Positions 7,940-16,555 of a stretch of 64,000 nt of DNA are shown here, piece after piece. Origin of the DNA: Pacificibacter marinus (lineage in GTDB: Bacteria > Pseudomonadota > Alphaproteobacteria > Rhodobacterales > Rhodobacteraceae). The stretch is from assembly GCF_018860505.1 (NCBI RefSeq), contig NZ_JAHKPU010000019.1, forward strand, positions 124,001 through 188,000, written 5' to 3'. The translations under genes were made by a program, and so were the position numbers. The stretch's first letter is position 1; each line of letters starts with the position of its first letter. A model generated the notes under the pieces. That model made no database searches. It worked only from the letters and a program-made list of their open reading frames with translations, and had not been told where the DNA came from.

Positions 7940-9354
7940 CATCTATTCTTTTCAAACACATCTCTCATCTAGCCACATTTGACGGGCCTGACCGTGATGC
8001 AGGTACGGAAATTTCTGATGGGTTTATCCTGATCCACGACAATATCATTATCGCTTGCGGCCCCATGGCAGACTGCCCCGAGGGTGCAGAGCGCACCGCA
8101 GATCGTGTGCTTGATCTGTCGGATCACATAGTGATGCCAGGCATGGTCAACACGCATCATCATTTTTACCAGAACCTCACCCGCGTTATGGTTCAAGATG
8201 ACGAATTGTTTGTCTGGCTTAAAACGTTATATCCGATTTGGGCACGGCTGGATGATCGCGCGATGGCCACAGCATCGCGTATGGCGATGGCAGAACTGAT
8301 CATGTCGGGCTGCACAACAAGCTCGGATCACCAATATATCATGCCGAACGATTGCACCCTCGACACGCCCATCCGTGTGGCACAGGAATTGGGCATGCGC
8401 TTTCACGCAGCACGCGGCGCAATGAGCCGTGGCGAAAGCAAAGGTGGATTGCCACCAGACAGCTGCGTAGAAGAGGAAGAAGATATCCTGAAAGACGCCG
8501 AACGCCTGATCGGCACCTATCACGACATGTCAGATCATGCGATGACGCGGATCGTCCTTGCGCCATGTTCGGCTTTTTCTGTCACGCAAGGTTTGATGAA
8601 AGATGCGGCGGCTTTGGCGCGCACCTATGAAGGGGTTCGACTACATTCTCACATCGCCGAAGTCCTGTCCGAAGAAGAATACTGCCTAGAAACCTATGGC
8701 ATGCGATCTGTGGCATATGCGGAAAGTTGCGACTGGTTGGGGCCGGATGTCTGGTTTGCCCATTCCATTTTCCTAAATAACTCAGAAATCAAAACCTTTG
8801 CCGAAACAGGCACCGGTGCAACCTTTTGCCCCTCCGCCCATATGCGCTGCGGGCTTGGCATCATGCGCGCACGCGAAATGTTGGATGCAGGGGTCACAGT
8901 CGGGCTTGGCGTAGATGGGTCAGCTTCAAACGATACCTCCAATATGTTTTCCGAAGTCCGTTTTGCGCAGTTCTTGCAACGTGTCGCGCCGGATCGCTAC
9001 TTATCTGAGACACCGGGGGGACGCGGCGGATTTGGTGGCACACCTGCGGCGATGTCGGCGCGCGAGGCGCTTTGGATGGCGACACGCGGCGGGGCAAAAA
9101 TATTAGGCCGTGATGACATTGGACAGATTGCACCGGGAAAATCCGCCGATTTGATCGCCGTCAAGCGCACACAGCTTGGCATGGCCGGCACGCAGCGTGA
9201 TCCCTTGGCTGCACTTGTTATGTGCGGGCCATTTCATGTGGATTACTCTTTCATCAATGGTGTCCCTGTGATCGAACAAGGGGCCTTTACCCGTCTGGAT
9301 ATTGATGCAGCACTGCGCGACCATGCCCAAACAATGGATCGAATATACGCATGA
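7936..9354 (+). CDS. Amidohydrolase, 8-oxoguanine deaminase / hydroxydechloroatrazine-hydrolase type
   Basis: A 472-residue amidohydrolase of the TrzN/AtzB/8-oxoguanine deaminase branch (cytosine/guanine deaminase superfamily). Metal ligands are visible: MVNTHHHFYQ (H-x-H), LHSHIAE, WFAHSIFL and GLGVDGSASND (the final Asp). Family knowledge: related enzymes hydrolyse the 2-amino group of 8-oxoguanine to give urate, or remove N-alkylamines from triazines. It is coupled by ATGA to the purine importer and followed by the oxygenase 10 bp later, which makes an aminopurine substrate likely. 8-oxoguanine is the default call; a methylated guanine is an alternative. Confidence 0.85.
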   Translation: MTSILFKHISHLATFDGPDRDAGTEISDGFILIHDNIIIACGPMADCPEGAERTADRVLDLSDHIVMPGMVNTHHHFYQNLTRVMVQDDELFVWLKTLYPIWARLDDRAMATASRMAMAELIMSGCTTSSDHQYIMPNDCTLDTPIRVAQELGMRFHAARGAMSRGESKGGLPPDSCVEEEEDILKDAERLIGTYHDMSDHAMTRIVLAPCSAFSVTQGLMKDAAALARTYEGVRLHSHIAEVLSEEEYCLETYGMRSVAYAESCDWLGPDVWFAHSIFLNNSEIKTFAETGTGATFCPSAHMRCGLGIMRAREMLDAGVTVGLGVDGSASNDTSNMFSEVRFAQFLQRVAPDRYLSETPGGRGGFGGTPAAMSAREALWMATRGGAKILGRDDIGQIAPGKSADLIAVKRTQLGMAGTQRDPLAALVMCGPFHVDYSFINGVPVIEQGAFTRLDIDAALRDHAQTMDRIYA

Positions 9355-9364
9355 GGAATGCCCT

Positions 9365-10246
9365 ATGACTCAGACACTGGACAAAGCCACACTTGATCAA
9401 TGGTATTGCATTCAAAACCTCGCGGATATTCCCAAAACCGGTGTGCGCACGCGACTTTTGGGTGTTGATCTCACCATTTCCGGTGATAGCAGCGCCCCTA
9501 TGGTTACAGCATGTGAGGACACAGGCAATCGGCCCCTGCCTGTGCGCCAAAGGTACGGTTATCTTTGGTCGACATTGGGCCTTCCAAACACAGACGTACC
9601 GGATATTCCTGAAGCCGAAGAAGCCGATCGTCGCTATGTGCCTTGCGGGGCTGTCAAAGTCCGATCTTCTGCGCCACGAGTGATTGAAAACTTTTTAGAC
9701 ATGGCGCATTTTCCGTTTGTCCACAAAGATATATTGGGATCCGAAGCCCATTCCGAAGTCGAGAAATACAAATGTGAAATCAGGCGTGACGTTGATGAAG
9801 TCTGGGCAACAGATTGCGTTTTCACCCAACCGCTCGCTGCGAAATCAGCAACAGAGCCCCTGCGCACCGATTACATTTACCGCGTAACCACGCCGTTTAC
9901 GGTACTGTTGTACAAAACCTGCCCCATTTCACAAACACGTTGGGATGTTATCTGCTTGTTTGTGCAACCGATGGAACCGGGTCTGTCTCGTGCTCATCCT
10001 GTGATGTTCTTATTGGATGTCGATAGCAGCGACGCCGACTTAATCGCCTTTCAACAAGTCATCTTTTTACAAGACCGGATCATTCTTGAAAACCAGCGCC
10101 CGCTTCTTTTGCCGTTGGAAGCACGCGTTGAGACACCGACCCGCGCAGATGCCACATCTATCGCCTATCGTCGTTGGCTTAAAGAAAAAGGCTGCGTTTA
10201 CGGCACGACGCTTGGTCCAGCCCTGCCCGAAAATCACGTAGCCTGA
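9365..10246 (+). CDS. Rieske-less non-heme iron oxygenase, NdmC-like
   Basis: A 293-residue Rieske-oxygenase alpha-subunit relative without a Rieske cluster. The mononuclear iron site is intact: N109-x2-D112-x2-H115-x4-H120 in IENFLDMAHFPFVH, with D237 in FLQDRIILENQ as the likely third ligand. Where the CxH/CxxH domain belongs, the chain goes from MVTACEDTGN straight to VRQRYGYLWSTLG, so roughly 60 residues are missing with the fold edges kept. This is the organisation of the 7-methylxanthine N-demethylase NdmC, which takes electrons from the Rieske module of NdmD and needs the GST-like NdmE. The segments DILGSEAHSEVE, LLYKTCP and AYRRWLKEKG also recall NdmC. The start at 9365 follows GAGGAATGCCCT. 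Likely reaction: oxidative N-demethylation (or hydroxylation) of a purine. Confidence 0.85.
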   Translation: MTQTLDKATLDQWYCIQNLADIPKTGVRTRLLGVDLTISGDSSAPMVTACEDTGNRPLPVRQRYGYLWSTLGLPNTDVPDIPEAEEADRRYVPCGAVKVRSSAPRVIENFLDMAHFPFVHKDILGSEAHSEVEKYKCEIRRDVDEVWATDCVFTQPLAAKSATEPLRTDYIYRVTTPFTVLLYKTCPISQTRWDVICLFVQPMEPGLSRAHPVMFLLDVDSSDADLIAFQQVIFLQDRIILENQRPLLLPLEARVETPTRADATSIAYRRWLKEKGCVYGTTLGPALPENHVA

Positions 10247-10254
10247 GACAAGAC

Positions 10255-11604
10255 ATGACACAAATGGACATCAACGACCTACGCGGATGCAAAGTCCTAT
10301 TCTCTGGGTATCACGCACCACAGATCGGCGTGATCGAAGCCTTTCACGACGCGGTTCTAGCACTTGATGAACGCGGCACCATTGTATCTATTGAGGCAAA
10401 TGGGGACCCCAGCGAAGCCGTTAGATTACCCAAAGACTGGATTTTGATCCCTGGTCTCGTTGACTTACACGTCCATGCCCCACAGTACGCTCAACTTGGA
10501 ACAGCGCTGGATGTTCCACTTGAGGACTGGCTGCAAACATACACCTTTCCCTTAGAGGCACGGTTTTCCGATCTGACTTATGCCGAGCATGTGTATTCCA
10601 CCTTGATAGACGATATGTTGGCGATTGGCACAACAACAGCGCTTCATTTCGCAACGGTCCATGTGCCAGCCACACAGCGCTTGGCCGAAATTTGTCTGAC
10701 CAAAGGGCAACGGGCGCTCGTCGGTAAAGTCGCCATGGACGACCCAAATCAATGCCCGCCAGATTACCGTGATGCCTCTGCACAGGCCGCCATCGACGGC
10801 ACCCGCGCTGTGATCGATCACATCAACACCCTGCCTGACAATGACGGCATGGTGTTTCCCGTCATCACGCCGCGTTTCATTCCGTCGTGTACTGATGCCT
10901 GTCTTGAAGGTCTAGGACAGCTCGCGGCAGAAACTGGGGCACATGTTCAAAGCCACATATCAGAAAGCGATTGGCAACATGGCTATGTGCAAGAACGCTG
11001 TGGCTGTTCTGACGCCGAAGCCTTTGAACGTTTTGGCCTTATGCGCGACAATGCTGTCTTTGCTCATGGCACGCATCTGTCAGATACAGACATGGATTTG
11101 ATGGTTGCACATGGCGCAGGCGTGGCCCATTGCCCCCTGTCAAACGCCTATTTCGCGGGGGCTGTTTTTCCGCTGCGGCGTGCTTTGGACAAAGGGCTTC
11201 ATGTTGGTTTTGGCTCTGATATTTCTGGCGGACCATCTGGATCGATCTGGGAAACGGCGCGCATGGGCATCAGCGCGGCACGTATGCGCGAAACAGGTGT
11301 GCAGGCACAGATTGAATCTGAGACCCGCGGCACACATGATCGGCGAATAGATTTTCGCGAGGCGTTTTTCCTTGCCACACGGGGCGGCGGCCAAGCTCTC
11401 GGCTTGCCCGTTGGGTCATTTGAACCGGGCATGAAATTCGATGCCATCGCCATTGATCCGACGCGCCGCGATGGCACTGTACGCATTTGGCCAGACGACA
11501 CGCCGCAAAACCTTGGGGATCTATTGCTGGAAAAGCTTCTTTATACGGTGTCCAAGCCCAACATTGCCTGCGTCTGGACCGATGCGATCAACCGATTAAA
11601 GTGA
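10255..11604 (+). CDS. guaD: Guanine deaminase
   Basis: A 449-residue amidohydrolase. It carries PGLVDLHVHAPQYAQLG (zinc-binding H-x-H and the guanine-deaminase-specific APQYAQ), the LQTYTFPLEARF segment specific to GuaD, HISES (third His), AHGTHLSD (fourth His) and GFGSDISGG (metal Asp). It converts guanine to xanthine with release of ammonia. It is the last gene of the importer-deaminase-oxygenase operon, 8 bp after the oxygenase. An alternative start at 10264 (MDINDL) is possible. The presence of guanine deaminase rather than xanthine oxidase in the operon suggests that the upstream oxygenase yields guanine or xanthine. Confidence 0.93.
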   Translation: MTQMDINDLRGCKVLFSGYHAPQIGVIEAFHDAVLALDERGTIVSIEANGDPSEAVRLPKDWILIPGLVDLHVHAPQYAQLGTALDVPLEDWLQTYTFPLEARFSDLTYAEHVYSTLIDDMLAIGTTTALHFATVHVPATQRLAEICLTKGQRALVGKVAMDDPNQCPPDYRDASAQAAIDGTRAVIDHINTLPDNDGMVFPVITPRFIPSCTDACLEGLGQLAAETGAHVQSHISESDWQHGYVQERCGCSDAEAFERFGLMRDNAVFAHGTHLSDTDMDLMVAHGAGVAHCPLSNAYFAGAVFPLRRALDKGLHVGFGSDISGGPSGSIWETARMGISAARMRETGVQAQIESETRGTHDRRIDFREAFFLATRGGGQALGLPVGSFEPGMKFDAIAIDPTRRDGTVRIWPDDTPQNLGDLLLEKLLYTVSKPNIACVWTDAINRLK

Positions 11605-11608
11605 TTTT

Positions 11609-12631
11609 TTATAAAGATGCGATCGCATGGTCGATATCCGCCGCCCACTCTGTGCGCCATTGCCGTTTTGTTGCATCATCCACCCAAGCATGGTCAATCG
11701 TCGCAAGAACCGAAGCTTTTATATCCTCTGGCGAAAATTTTAAGTCTTCCAGTGCAATCTGATATTCAGCGTTCAAATCGGTCTTAAACATCGGCGGATC
11801 ATCCGAATTGATAGACACCACCAATCCTGCTTCTTTCATGCGCCTGATAGGATGTGATGGAATGGTTAAATCGCGATGTGGCGTGGTGTATTTTGTAGTC
11901 GATGGACAGCAGGTAAACATAACGCCCAAATCCCGCGCTTGCGTCATCAGTTCAGGATCGTCGACAACGTTATACCCATGGTCCAAGCGATCGACCTTAA
12001 GCGTTTCAATCGCTCCACGCACATAAGAGGCAGGGCCAGCTTCACCACAATGCGCGGACAGTTTAAGCCCTTCTTTGCGCGCGCGGGCAAACACCCCTGC
12101 AAAAGGTTCAGGCGGGTACGGTGCCTCATAGTAATCAAGGCCCAATCCAACCAGATCGTCCTCTCGGTTGGCTAGAATTTCGTCCAAATACGCCTCGCCC
12201 CGTTCAGGGCCTAGCTCTCGGTTCATTCCAGGGATAATCAAAGACGTCACACCGAAATCGGTCAATGCGTCTTTCATTCCTGCACGAATACCTTTGAATT
12301 GCCGTGCAAATGGAACCCCATCATGCGCATGAGGGCTGATGAAAAACTCAATATGGCGTGCCCCGCTGTCGGTCGCCCCTTTAAGCATCTCATATGTTAT
12401 ACGCCGAAAGTCATCGACCTCGACGACGGACTTTGAGATGGCGGAATAGACTGTGAGAAACGCATCAAGGGTCTCATAGTCATATAAGTCTTCAGGTGCA
12501 TGACAGGGCGGCAAAGCAACATTGTTTTTGCGCGCCAGTTCAAACGCCGTTTTGGGATGAATAGCCCCTTCGAGATGCAAATGAAGCTCAACCTTGGGAA
12601 GCGCTTTGAGGCGTTGATACATCGTCATCAT
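11609..12631 (-). CDS. add: Adenosine deaminase
   Basis: A 340-residue protein with the adenosine deaminase signatures: LPKVELHLHLEGAI (zinc H-x-H), LSAHCGEAG (zinc His with catalytic Glu), DRLDHGYNV and SINSDDPPMF (zinc Asp pair). It converts adenosine or deoxyadenosine to inosine. The start at 12631 has AAAGGA nine bases upstream; the longer frame from 12712 adds a non-homologous, cysteine-rich stretch. It is convergent with guaD, only 4 bp between the stops, completing the purine-deaminating set of the island although separately transcribed. Adenine deaminase of the ADE type is a less likely alternative. Confidence 0.92.
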   Translation of the reverse strand: MMTMYQRLKALPKVELHLHLEGAIHPKTAFELARKNNVALPPCHAPEDLYDYETLDAFLTVYSAISKSVVEVDDFRRITYEMLKGATDSGARHIEFFISPHAHDGVPFARQFKGIRAGMKDALTDFGVTSLIIPGMNRELGPERGEAYLDEILANREDDLVGLGLDYYEAPYPPEPFAGVFARARKEGLKLSAHCGEAGPASYVRGAIETLKVDRLDHGYNVVDDPELMTQARDLGVMFTCCPSTTKYTTPHRDLTIPSHPIRRMKEAGLVVSINSDDPPMFKTDLNAEYQIALEDLKFSPEDIKASVLATIDHAWVDDATKRQWRTEWAADIDHAIASL

Positions 12632-13037
12632 CTCATCATATCCTTTAGCCATTCGATCCATGTAGAATTTGCACAAAAACAGCACGCGACTGCATCGTAT
12701 GAATTGTCTCATTCACAAATTATATTGGAAAGGAGCGCCGCCTCAAATGTCGTCAAAAATTTATTATTTTTCCCACGCGCCTTGTAATTCATCACCTGTG
12801 AACGGGACGTTATACAAGGTATAGCATTTATGGCGGCGGACGTCGGATTGGGACACGACTTCGCAGGATTGAACGAAGCATTTGACTAAACAGCACTATA
12901 CATACACGATCAGACCGCACCGCTGCGTCCCATAAGTTGGCATTTGTACGCCAGAACCATACTCGGATATTAATGTTCGATTAAGACAGGTTGATCTTGC
13001 ACACATGGGTGCCCGCCCTTTGCCTTCCAAGAATTTT
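12632..13037. other. Intergenic region upstream of add, no gene recognised
   Basis: About 400 bp between the add start and the 3' end of the exporter operon. It should hold the leftward add promoter. A small palindrome TATAC-AAG-GTATA lies at 12811-12823, roughly 180 bp upstream of add. Open frames here are shadows without ribosome binding sites. No terminator with a T-tract is visible after the exporter operon. Confidence 0.4.
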
Positions 13038-14159
13038 CTACCGTCTGTTGTGGGGCAGCCGAGAAAGCGCGACGGCCAAAGCCGAATAGACAACCACAAG
13101 AACAATCTGCGTCTGTATTGCTTTGGCCACGTCCTGCGCAGTGGCCCCCATTTGATCCACTGCAACAAAGGCAGAAATGGCCGTGGATGACGGAACAAGC
13201 AATGATATAGTGCGCAGATGATCAGGGATCATTTCAACAGGCCATGAGATGCCCGATAGAAAGAACAACGGCATCCCGATCACCACAAGAAAAAATACAA
13301 CCCCTTCACGCCAAGGTATGGCCATCGCGATGGCAAATCCCATTGCAATACAGGCACAGATAAACGGAACAGCGATCAAAAATAACGTCACCAGATCGCC
13401 AGTACGCGGAATGCTATAAAGATAAGGGATCAACATCTGCGTGAACGCAACCCAGATCATATACAGACCGAAATAGGCCGCAATCGTAGCCCACAAACGT
13501 CTCCCAGCTGGCGGCTTACGCCCCGCATGCAGCAGCCCGATCCCCATCAATAAGGTTTGCTGCAAGATCAAGACAAACGCCGCAGGAATAACATAGCTGG
13601 CATAGCCGCCCTGTGGATTGAAAACCGAAACATTTGTGACAGTGACGGGCGACAGCATCGTGCGCGCCGTGCTGTCATCGATACCTTGTGCAGTGAGCCG
13701 CGCATAATTCACCTGTGCTCCCATCGTTCCCGCAACCGTCGCCACGGCTCGCATAACATTGGAATAGATCAACAGATAGCTGCCATCACTATAGGCCGCC
13801 ACGGGCGCAGGACGGCTGGCAAGGATATCTGCTTCAAAGCCAGCAGGAATGACGACAATTCCGTACACATCACGTCGATAAAAAGCATCCCGTGCGGTTT
13901 CCATATCTGGCGCGGACATAGTCACATCAACCAAATCGGTCACGTCCATTTCACGCACAAGGGTTCGGCTGGCAGTCGACTTGTCCTGATCAATCACGAC
14001 GACAGGAACATCACGCAACACCTCGCCAACATAAGGTTGCGGGTAAAGGACGCTATAAATCAAAATTCCGACGATCATCGTGGATTTGGCACTGTCATCC
14101 GCCAAAAGCGTCCGAATGACCCCAAATACCTCGGCAAGGAAATGACGCAGCTTTATCAT
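13038..14159 (-). CDS. ABC-2 type export permease (YbhR/YhhJ-like), second copy
   Basis: A 373-residue membrane protein with the ABC2_membrane_3 layout: one N-terminal membrane helix, a large periplasmic domain (residues about 50-190, VVVIDQDKSTASRTLVREMD) and five C-terminal helices ending SAFVAVDQMGA. Together with the preceding permease it would form a heterodimeric export channel for drugs or hydrophobic compounds. It overlaps the upstream permease by ATGA. No ATP-binding motif is present in the protein or anywhere in this operon. Confidence 0.85.
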   Translation of the reverse strand: MIKLRHFLAEVFGVIRTLLADDSAKSTMIVGILIYSVLYPQPYVGEVLRDVPVVVIDQDKSTASRTLVREMDVTDLVDVTMSAPDMETARDAFYRRDVYGIVVIPAGFEADILASRPAPVAAYSDGSYLLIYSNVMRAVATVAGTMGAQVNYARLTAQGIDDSTARTMLSPVTVTNVSVFNPQGGYASYVIPAAFVLILQQTLLMGIGLLHAGRKPPAGRRLWATIAAYFGLYMIWVAFTQMLIPYLYSIPRTGDLVTLFLIAVPFICACIAMGFAIAMAIPWREGVVFFLVVIGMPLFFLSGISWPVEMIPDHLRTISLLVPSSTAISAFVAVDQMGATAQDVAKAIQTQIVLVVVYSALAVALSRLPHNRR

Positions 14160-15373
14160 GTCTTACTCTCTTGAGGTTCGGCGGTGATATTTTCTATCAC
14201 AACAGGTGTCTGCGCCATTGTCTTACGCGTCATCAGCCACAACAGGGATGAGAAAACCACAAGTTGAGCGAACAACCATGCCATCGTCGAAAGGGAATAC
14301 TCTAACGGGGCACCGCGCAAGGTCTGATCTGTCCGCAATTGCAGGTAAGGCGTCAACGGTATGATCACGCCCCAAATTTGGGAAAAAAGTGTCATCCCGA
14401 AGCGTGGAAAACTAACGCCCGCAAACCCGAATGACGGTGCCACGATAAGCCCCATCATCCCAAGCGCCCCTGTCGTGTCCTTGGCAATCAAAGCGATCAA
14501 CGCCCCCATGGCCTGACAGGCCAAGATGAACATGAATCCATTGAGGAAAAACACAAAAATATTGCCACGAAAACTGGCACCAAAAAAGCGAAACAAAACC
14601 ACATCCCCAAGCAGCAAAACAAACGTGCCGACGAATGTATAAGGCAACAGTTTTCCCAAAATTGCGCGGGTTGGCGATCTTGCAATGCGTTGAAGGCGCG
14701 GCATGCCGTTGGGGGAATGGTGTTCGCGCGAAAATGACAAAACCGCAGTGGCACAGATGAATATCTGCATCACTGTTGGCATGATTGCTGACAGCAGGAA
14801 CTGGATGTAATCGAGTGAGGGGTTAAACAGGGGACTCGCCTGAACTGGAATGGGCGTAATCAAATCCAATGCGCGATCAGTCCCGATGCCCTGAGCCTCT
14901 AACAGGCGCAAGGACACACCTGCGGAAAACGTCGAAACGGTCGTGCTTAGGCTGCGCCCAACAATCCCGCCTGCCGTCAAAAATTGGCTGTTGGAAAACA
15001 CAACAACTTCTGGCTTTTGCCCCAACAACAGGTCATGCTCCATCCCTGCGGGGATCATCAAAATCGCATATGCGCGCTGAGCCACAAGCGCTTGCCGTGC
15101 CTCACTGAGCGATGCAAGCTGTTCGACAACTTCAACATCAGCGGCCGCATCGGCCATACGTACAATCTGGCGCGACATCGTTGACCCATCAAGGTCAACA
15201 ACCGCCACAGGCAGATCACGCGGCAAGCCCGGCGCAAAAATCACTGCCAGCATCAAAAACAGGATCAGAGGCAGCGGCACCAGCATGAACGCAAGCGCAG
15301 GTCGTGTCGCAATCTGGCGCAACTCACGACGCCAAACGCGACGAAAACCGGGAGGGAGATGCGAGGCTGTCAC
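14156..15373 (-). CDS. ABC-2 type export permease (YbhS-like), first copy
   Basis: A 405-residue membrane protein of the same family as its downstream neighbour: N-terminal anchor LAFMLVPLPLILFLMLAVIF, periplasmic domain with VAVVDLDGSTMSRQIVRMAD, and five to six C-terminal helices. It starts 4 bp after the HlyD-like gene ends. The GSTMSRQ/KSTASRT segments of the two permeases align, showing that they are paralogues. No ATPase is encoded between HlyD and the permeases, where one is normally found (compare ybhG-ybhF-ybhS-ybhR). Confidence 0.85.
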   Translation of the reverse strand: MTASHLPPGFRRVWRRELRQIATRPALAFMLVPLPLILFLMLAVIFAPGLPRDLPVAVVDLDGSTMSRQIVRMADAAADVEVVEQLASLSEARQALVAQRAYAILMIPAGMEHDLLLGQKPEVVVFSNSQFLTAGGIVGRSLSTTVSTFSAGVSLRLLEAQGIGTDRALDLITPIPVQASPLFNPSLDYIQFLLSAIMPTVMQIFICATAVLSFSREHHSPNGMPRLQRIARSPTRAILGKLLPYTFVGTFVLLLGDVVLFRFFGASFRGNIFVFFLNGFMFILACQAMGALIALIAKDTTGALGMMGLIVAPSFGFAGVSFPRFGMTLFSQIWGVIIPLTPYLQLRTDQTLRGAPLEYSLSTMAWLFAQLVVFSSLLWLMTRKTMAQTPVVIENITAEPQESKT

Positions 15374-15377
15374 TGGC

Positions 15378-16376
15378 TTATCGATCTGTGCCTGCGGCGG
15401 CGGGCCAGTCCACCAAAACGCTCATTCCTGGGCGCAATCCTGTGACCGTCTCAACGGGGTCTGCGCGCACAGAGAAGGTCCGTAAATCAAAGTCACCTGT
15501 CGCTTTCGTGGCCCGCCAGTTGGCGTAGCTGCCTTGGACATTTATGGCAGTGACCGTTGCATCGATCAGATCGGCCTCATCCCCCAAAGCAGGAATGCGG
15601 GCTTTCAAGGGTTGGCCAATTTCCAGCCCCTCCAAAAGATCTTCTCGCAAATTGAATGTAAACCAAGCGTGGTCGACATCCACGATCGAAATCAGCGGCG
15701 CGCCTGCGCTAAACAGTTTGCCCAGCTCTGCGGTGCGTGCAGTCACTTCACCATCGATGGGGGATGTCACCCTCATTTCATCTACGCTGGCAGTGGTCTG
15801 TGCAACCGTTGCTTCAGCTTGCTTAATTTGCGCATCAGACACCGCCTTTTGTTCAGGGCTCGTGCCATTGCGCGCTTGGTCAAGACTGGCTTGCGCTGCG
15901 ACTTGCGCTTGAATTGCGGCAGTCAGACTATTGGCGGCCTGATCATGGGACGCCTGCGACACCACAGAATCGCTGCGCAACTGTTCGAAACGCTCAAAGC
16001 TGCTTTGCGCCAGCGTCACGTTTGAACGTGCAGATTCCAACTGAGCTTGAGCGGCAGCGATTGTTTCTGGACGGGTGGAATAAGTTAAATCGCGGTTGGC
16101 ACGCGCAACCTCAAGTGCAGCTTGAGCGGCAGCAAGTTGCGCATCTAATATCGCACTTTCCATCTGTACGACGACATCTCCGGCGGCAACACGATCCCCG
16201 ACACGAACGGGTGCCTCAGAAACGCGCGCTGAAATCATCGCCGATAAATCTATGCGTGTTGCCTCGACTTCGCCTTGCACAAGATAGGTCGCAGATTGGT
16301 TCACCGTCCACCCTAAATAGGCTGCGGCCCCTGCGACGGCGATCACTGCGATAACAGCGGTTTTGTTTAATTTCAT
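15378..16376 (-). CDS. HlyD-family membrane fusion protein (YbhG-like)
   Basis: A 332-residue periplasmic adaptor. An N-terminal membrane anchor (AVIAVIAVAGAAAYLGW) is followed by a split lipoyl domain (VRVGDRVAAGDVVVQMESAI and MRVTSPIDGEVTARTAELG) flanking a long alanine/glutamine-rich coiled-coil hairpin (residues about 75-200), then a beta-barrel part ending RPGMSVLVDWP. It should link the inner-membrane permeases to an outer-membrane channel. The ATG at 16376 has GAGG seven bases upstream; a GTG precedes it in frame. It is first in the leftward exporter operon, divergent from a TetR gene. Confidence 0.9.
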   Translation of the reverse strand: MKLNKTAVIAVIAVAGAAAYLGWTVNQSATYLVQGEVEATRIDLSAMISARVSEAPVRVGDRVAAGDVVVQMESAILDAQLAAAQAALEVARANRDLTYSTRPETIAAAQAQLESARSNVTLAQSSFERFEQLRSDSVVSQASHDQAANSLTAAIQAQVAAQASLDQARNGTSPEQKAVSDAQIKQAEATVAQTTASVDEMRVTSPIDGEVTARTAELGKLFSAGAPLISIVDVDHAWFTFNLREDLLEGLEIGQPLKARIPALGDEADLIDATVTAINVQGSYANWRATKATGDFDLRTFSVRADPVETVTGLRPGMSVLVDWPAAAGTDR

Positions 16377-16555
16377 CACATATCCTCGACGTCAGGGTTA
16401 TTTGGAAAATCACGGTTTTCTAAATTGTTGAGCCTTCCGATGTCAAGCCAAAAACTGACCCTTCATTCGCGTTTTGAGCACATTTGTCGGACAGGCAGCA
16501 CTCGCCACTTGATTTAAGAAAGTTTCCGTTTTTATAAAGCGATAAAGGAGCCCTC

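Noticed and set aside
12896-13198. 100-codon leftward frame past the exporter operon
   Set aside because: It overlaps the permease gene in another frame and has no start signal.
16405-16420. GAAAA-six bases-TTTTC repeat as TetR operator
   Set aside because: Arms of five A/T-rich bases are easily met by chance; mentioned with the TetR gene but not called as a feature.
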